A stretch of 62,463 nt of DNA, from positions 1 through 62,463 of the forward strand of contig CAJTMG010000004.1 of assembly GCA_910577405.1 (NCBI GenBank), read 5' to 3'. Positions 60,813-62,463 of the stretch are shown here, one piece after another (within the stretch, counting starts at the first letter, position 1; each line of letters begins with the position of its first letter). The DNA is from an uncultured Oscillibacter sp. (GTDB taxonomy: Bacteria > Bacillota > Clostridia > Oscillospirales > Oscillospiraceae). The translations under genes and the position numbers were made by a program. Below the pieces are notes generated by a model. The model was not told the DNA's origin and searched no databases. It saw only the letters and a program-made list of their open reading frames with translations.

Positions 60813-61466
60813 ATGGGCGTGCAGGCAGGGGCGCAGCTTTGGGTCTTCGGACAGTCCATCCTGCTGGGCCTGACGGCGGGCCTTCTGTACGATCTCCTGA
60901 GGCCCTTCCGTATCCGCGCCCCCAGGGTCACCGGCCTCCTGGACGCCCTGTACTGCCTTTTGGTGGGCAGCGGGTGCTTCCTCTTTCTTCTCCGCCGGAC
61001 ACAGGGGCAAATCCGGGGCTTTATGCTCTTGGGCTTTTTTGGCGGGCTGGTCCTCTTTTTCTGCGCCTTTTCACAGTTTTTACGCCCGCTTTGGTCCTTC
61101 TGGGCCGATACCTTGGCGTTTTTGGCCCGCCTTCTTGCCCTGCCCCTGGCCGCCGGACGCAGGGTCTGCAAAAAAATTCGCCGTTTTGGAAAAAATGTCT
61201 TTTATTTTTGGCGCAGATGTTATACAATGAGAGAGAACGGGTGCAGACAGCCCCGGAAAGGAGCGAAGCGAATTGGCAAGGCGCAAAAAAAAGGTCCAGC
61301 CAGTCCCCCAAATCAGGGTCAGACAGCCCGAAAAACGGCGGGTCCGCACAGGACTGCTTACAAAACTGCTGATTCTCATGCTCCTGGCCGCGGTCACCTG
61401 GCGTCTGGTGGCGTTACAGGACCAGATCCGGGCCGCAGAAATCGAACAGGAACGGGTCGCCGCTGA
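60813..61466 (+). CDS. yabQ: Spore cortex protein YabQ
   Basis: YabQ is a membrane protein of the forespore needed for spore cortex formation. The 217-residue ORF has four helices (AQLWVFGQSILLGLTAGLLY, then DALYCLLVGSGCFLFLL, then FMLLGFFGGLVLFFCAF) and a basic segment RRVCKKIRRFGKNVFYFW. From 61273 on it overlaps the divIC gene by 194 bp in another frame, and that tail is Gly/Arg/Thr-rich and not homologous to YabQ. The real protein may end earlier, or the overlap is genuine. Ribosome binding site is weak. Confidence 0.85.
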   Translation: MGVQAGAQLWVFGQSILLGLTAGLLYDLLRPFRIRAPRVTGLLDALYCLLVGSGCFLFLLRRTQGQIRGFMLLGFFGGLVLFFCAFSQFLRPLWSFWADTLAFLARLLALPLAAGRRVCKKIRRFGKNVFYFWRRCYTMRENGCRQPRKGAKRIGKAQKKGPASPPNQGQTARKTAGPHRTAYKTADSHAPGRGHLASGGVTGPDPGRRNRTGTGRR

Positions 61467-61608
61467 GGTGGAAAGCCAGAAGCAGGAGAACGACGCGCTT
61501 TCTGCCGATATCGCGGAGGGCTGTACCCCGGAGAAAATGCAGGAGATTGCCCGGCGGGAGCTAGGCTGGGTCCTCCCCGGCGAGTATGTCTTTGAGGTGG
61601 GCGGCTGA
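61273..61608 (+). CDS. divIC: Septum formation initiator DivIC/FtsB family
   Basis: The 111-residue protein is a DivIC/FtsB-like bitopic division protein: a basic cytoplasmic N-terminus (MARRKKKVQPV), one transmembrane helix (LLTKLLILMLLAAVTWRLV) and a coiled coil (DQIRAAEIEQERVAAEVESQ), then a C-terminal ELGWVLPGEYVF motif. The start is TTG at 61273 with AAAGGAGCG upstream. It works with FtsL and FtsQ at the septum. Position after yabQ matches B. subtilis. Confidence 0.92.
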   Translation: MARRKKKVQPVPQIRVRQPEKRRVRTGLLTKLLILMLLAAVTWRLVALQDQIRAAEIEQERVAAEVESQKQENDALSADIAEGCTPEKMQEIARRELGWVLPGEYVFEVGG

Positions 61609-61692
61609 TTCATTCGTCGCCCCGCCGCCTCAAGGTCCCCGCGCTGCTGCCGGATGCGGCACAAATCATCGGAAGGAGAAACAAGAAACCGT

Positions 61693-62202
61693 ATGGAGCC
61701 TCAGGTTGGGAGCATTCTGGAAGGCAAAGTTACTACGATCACCAAGTTTGGCGCATTCGTCGCGCTGGAGGGAGGCAGTTCCGGATTGGTACATATCTCG
61801 GAAATCGCCAATACCTTCGTAGAAGACGTGCATGATTTTCTCCAGGCGGGGCAGGCCGTCAAGGTCCTGGTCCTCTCCGCCGAAAATGGAAGAATCAATC
61901 TCTCTATCAAAAAAGCGGCGCCGGAACAACGTCAGTCTGGCAGCCCAGGCAGAAGCGGCGGTCCACGGCCCGGAGGAAGCTTTTCCGGTCCCAAACCCGC
62001 TGCCGGACGGACGGGCGGTCCCCGGCCTGCACCCGCGCCCAAAGGCCGCAGCAGCAAAATCCCCCAGACTGCCCTGCCGCCTTCCGGTGACCAGGCTTTT
62101 GAGGACAAGCTGAAGCAGTTCCTTTCCTCCTCGGAGGGTAAAATGGCCGACCTGAACCGCAGTATCGATGGTAAACGGGGCGGCGGTAAAAGACGGCGTT
62201 GA
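61693..62202 (+). CDS. S1-domain RNA-binding protein, YabR-like
   Basis: The 169-residue protein has one S1 domain (about 6-80): GSILEGKVTTITKFGAFVAL, LVHISEIAN and VKVLVLSAENGRINLSIKKA. A Pro/Gly/Arg-rich linker (80-135) and a C-terminal FEDKLKQFLSSSEGKM helix follow. The tail GKRGGGKRRR is strongly basic. The order after divIC is that of yabR. AAGGAG is 14 nt before the ATG, an unusual distance, so the start could be elsewhere. Confidence 0.9.
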   Translation: MEPQVGSILEGKVTTITKFGAFVALEGGSSGLVHISEIANTFVEDVHDFLQAGQAVKVLVLSAENGRINLSIKKAAPEQRQSGSPGRSGGPRPGGSFSGPKPAAGRTGGPRPAPAPKGRSSKIPQTALPPSGDQAFEDKLKQFLSSSEGKMADLNRSIDGKRGGGKRRR

Positions 62203-62247
62203 CCTGAACCGGCGGAGTTCCCCTCGTTTCCGCTGTCCAGTAATAAC

Positions 62248-62293
62248 AGGATTCCCTCGGAAGATCGCCCTTCGGCTATTCCGGGGGAATTTG
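62248..62293 (+). terminator. Terminator after the S1-domain gene
   Basis: ATTCCCTCGGAA (62251-62262) pairs with TTCCGGGGGAAT (62279-62290) with one mismatch, followed by TTGTTTC. It ends the yab operon. Confidence 0.8.
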
Positions 62294-62303
62294 TTTCTTT
62301 CAT

Positions 62304-62463
62304 GCTCTTTTAACCTCCCCTTTTCCCAACATAACGCCGGAGTTTAATAAGAGGCCTTGCTGTCATGCGGGGAAATTTACTTCGCGCTCTTTCAACCTCC
62401 CCTTCTCTCAACATAACGCCGGAGTTTAATAAGAGGCCTTGCTGTCATGCGGGGAAATTTACT
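62304..62463. repeat. 82-bp tandem repeat at right edge
   Basis: A unit starting GCTCTTT at 62304 recurs at 62386, giving an 82-bp period. The second copy is cut by the window end after 78 bases. Only three differences are visible between the copies. The unit contains ACGCCGGAGTTTAATAAGAG. It is not related to the 51-bp repeat at the left edge. The length is not a multiple of three, so a coding repeat is unlikely. Confidence 0.92.

Overview
The window looks like part of a GC-rich, spore-forming gut Clostridia genome, most like Oscillospiraceae/Ruminococcaceae. Spo0A, YabP, YabQ, a SpoVB-like flippase, a DUF1292 pair, a PadR-DUF2812 operon, a cysteine T-box and strong AGGAGG-type ribosome binding sites support this. 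The family assignment is inference. I saw no tRNA, rRNA, insertion sequence, phage module or CRISPR array. Both ends run into tandem repeats (51-bp unit at the left, 82-bp unit at the right), which suggests a contig bounded by repeats.

Layout. 1-9.4 kb is housekeeping and small hypothetical genes: GNAT acetyltransferase, BioY, family-4 uracil-DNA glycosylase, CmpB-type membrane protein, RlmI-type methyltransferase, a divergent amidase, an exported Cys/His repeat protein, RNase Y, and an RsuA-type pseudouridine synthase. 9.7-15.2 kb holds tsf and rpsB, two DUF1292 paralogues, an autoregulated PadR-DUF2812 operon, and spo0A. 15.5-20.7 kb holds a frameshifted Nudix gene, trmN6-rsmI, and the holB-ricT-HAD operon on the minus strand. 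21.4-24.0 kb is a Cys T-box driving cysE-cysS.

24.2-44.3 kb is the main accessory region, a fructan-utilisation locus. A divergent LacI regulator faces an operon of two LplB/YtcP-type permeases, an MsmK-type ATPase, a large solute-binding lipoprotein, an Ig/carbohydrate-binding lipoprotein, a GH32-like lipoprotein, a YesL (DUF624) protein, a cytoplasmic GH32 beta-fructosidase and a PfkB fructokinase. It ends in a 2,382-residue secreted protein with about eleven beta-sandwich modules, a copper-amine-oxidase-N-like domain and a GH32-like domain paralogous to the lipoprotein enzyme. The likely flow is extracellular cleavage of a fructan, capture and import of oligosaccharides, cytoplasmic hydrolysis to fructose, then phosphorylation.

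44.5-55.7 kb holds an SLH/GH18-like exoprotein, a strongly promoted structured region that I propose as a non-coding RNA, then recJ-rel-(membrane protein)-dtd-(aspartate racemase remnant)-MBL hydrolase-hemZ and a uridine-kinase-like gene. 55.8-62.2 kb is a sporulation/division cluster: zinc-ribbon protein, purine nucleoside phosphorylase, SpoVB/YabM-like flippase, mazG, HU, rqcP, yabP, yabQ, divIC and an S1-domain YabR-like gene. Its order matches the yabM-yabN-yabO-yabP-yabQ-divIC-yabR neighbourhood of Bacillus subtilis.

The strongest candidates for something undescribed are the giant multi-module fructan-binding exoprotein with its membrane-tethered paralogue, and the structured transcript upstream of recJ.
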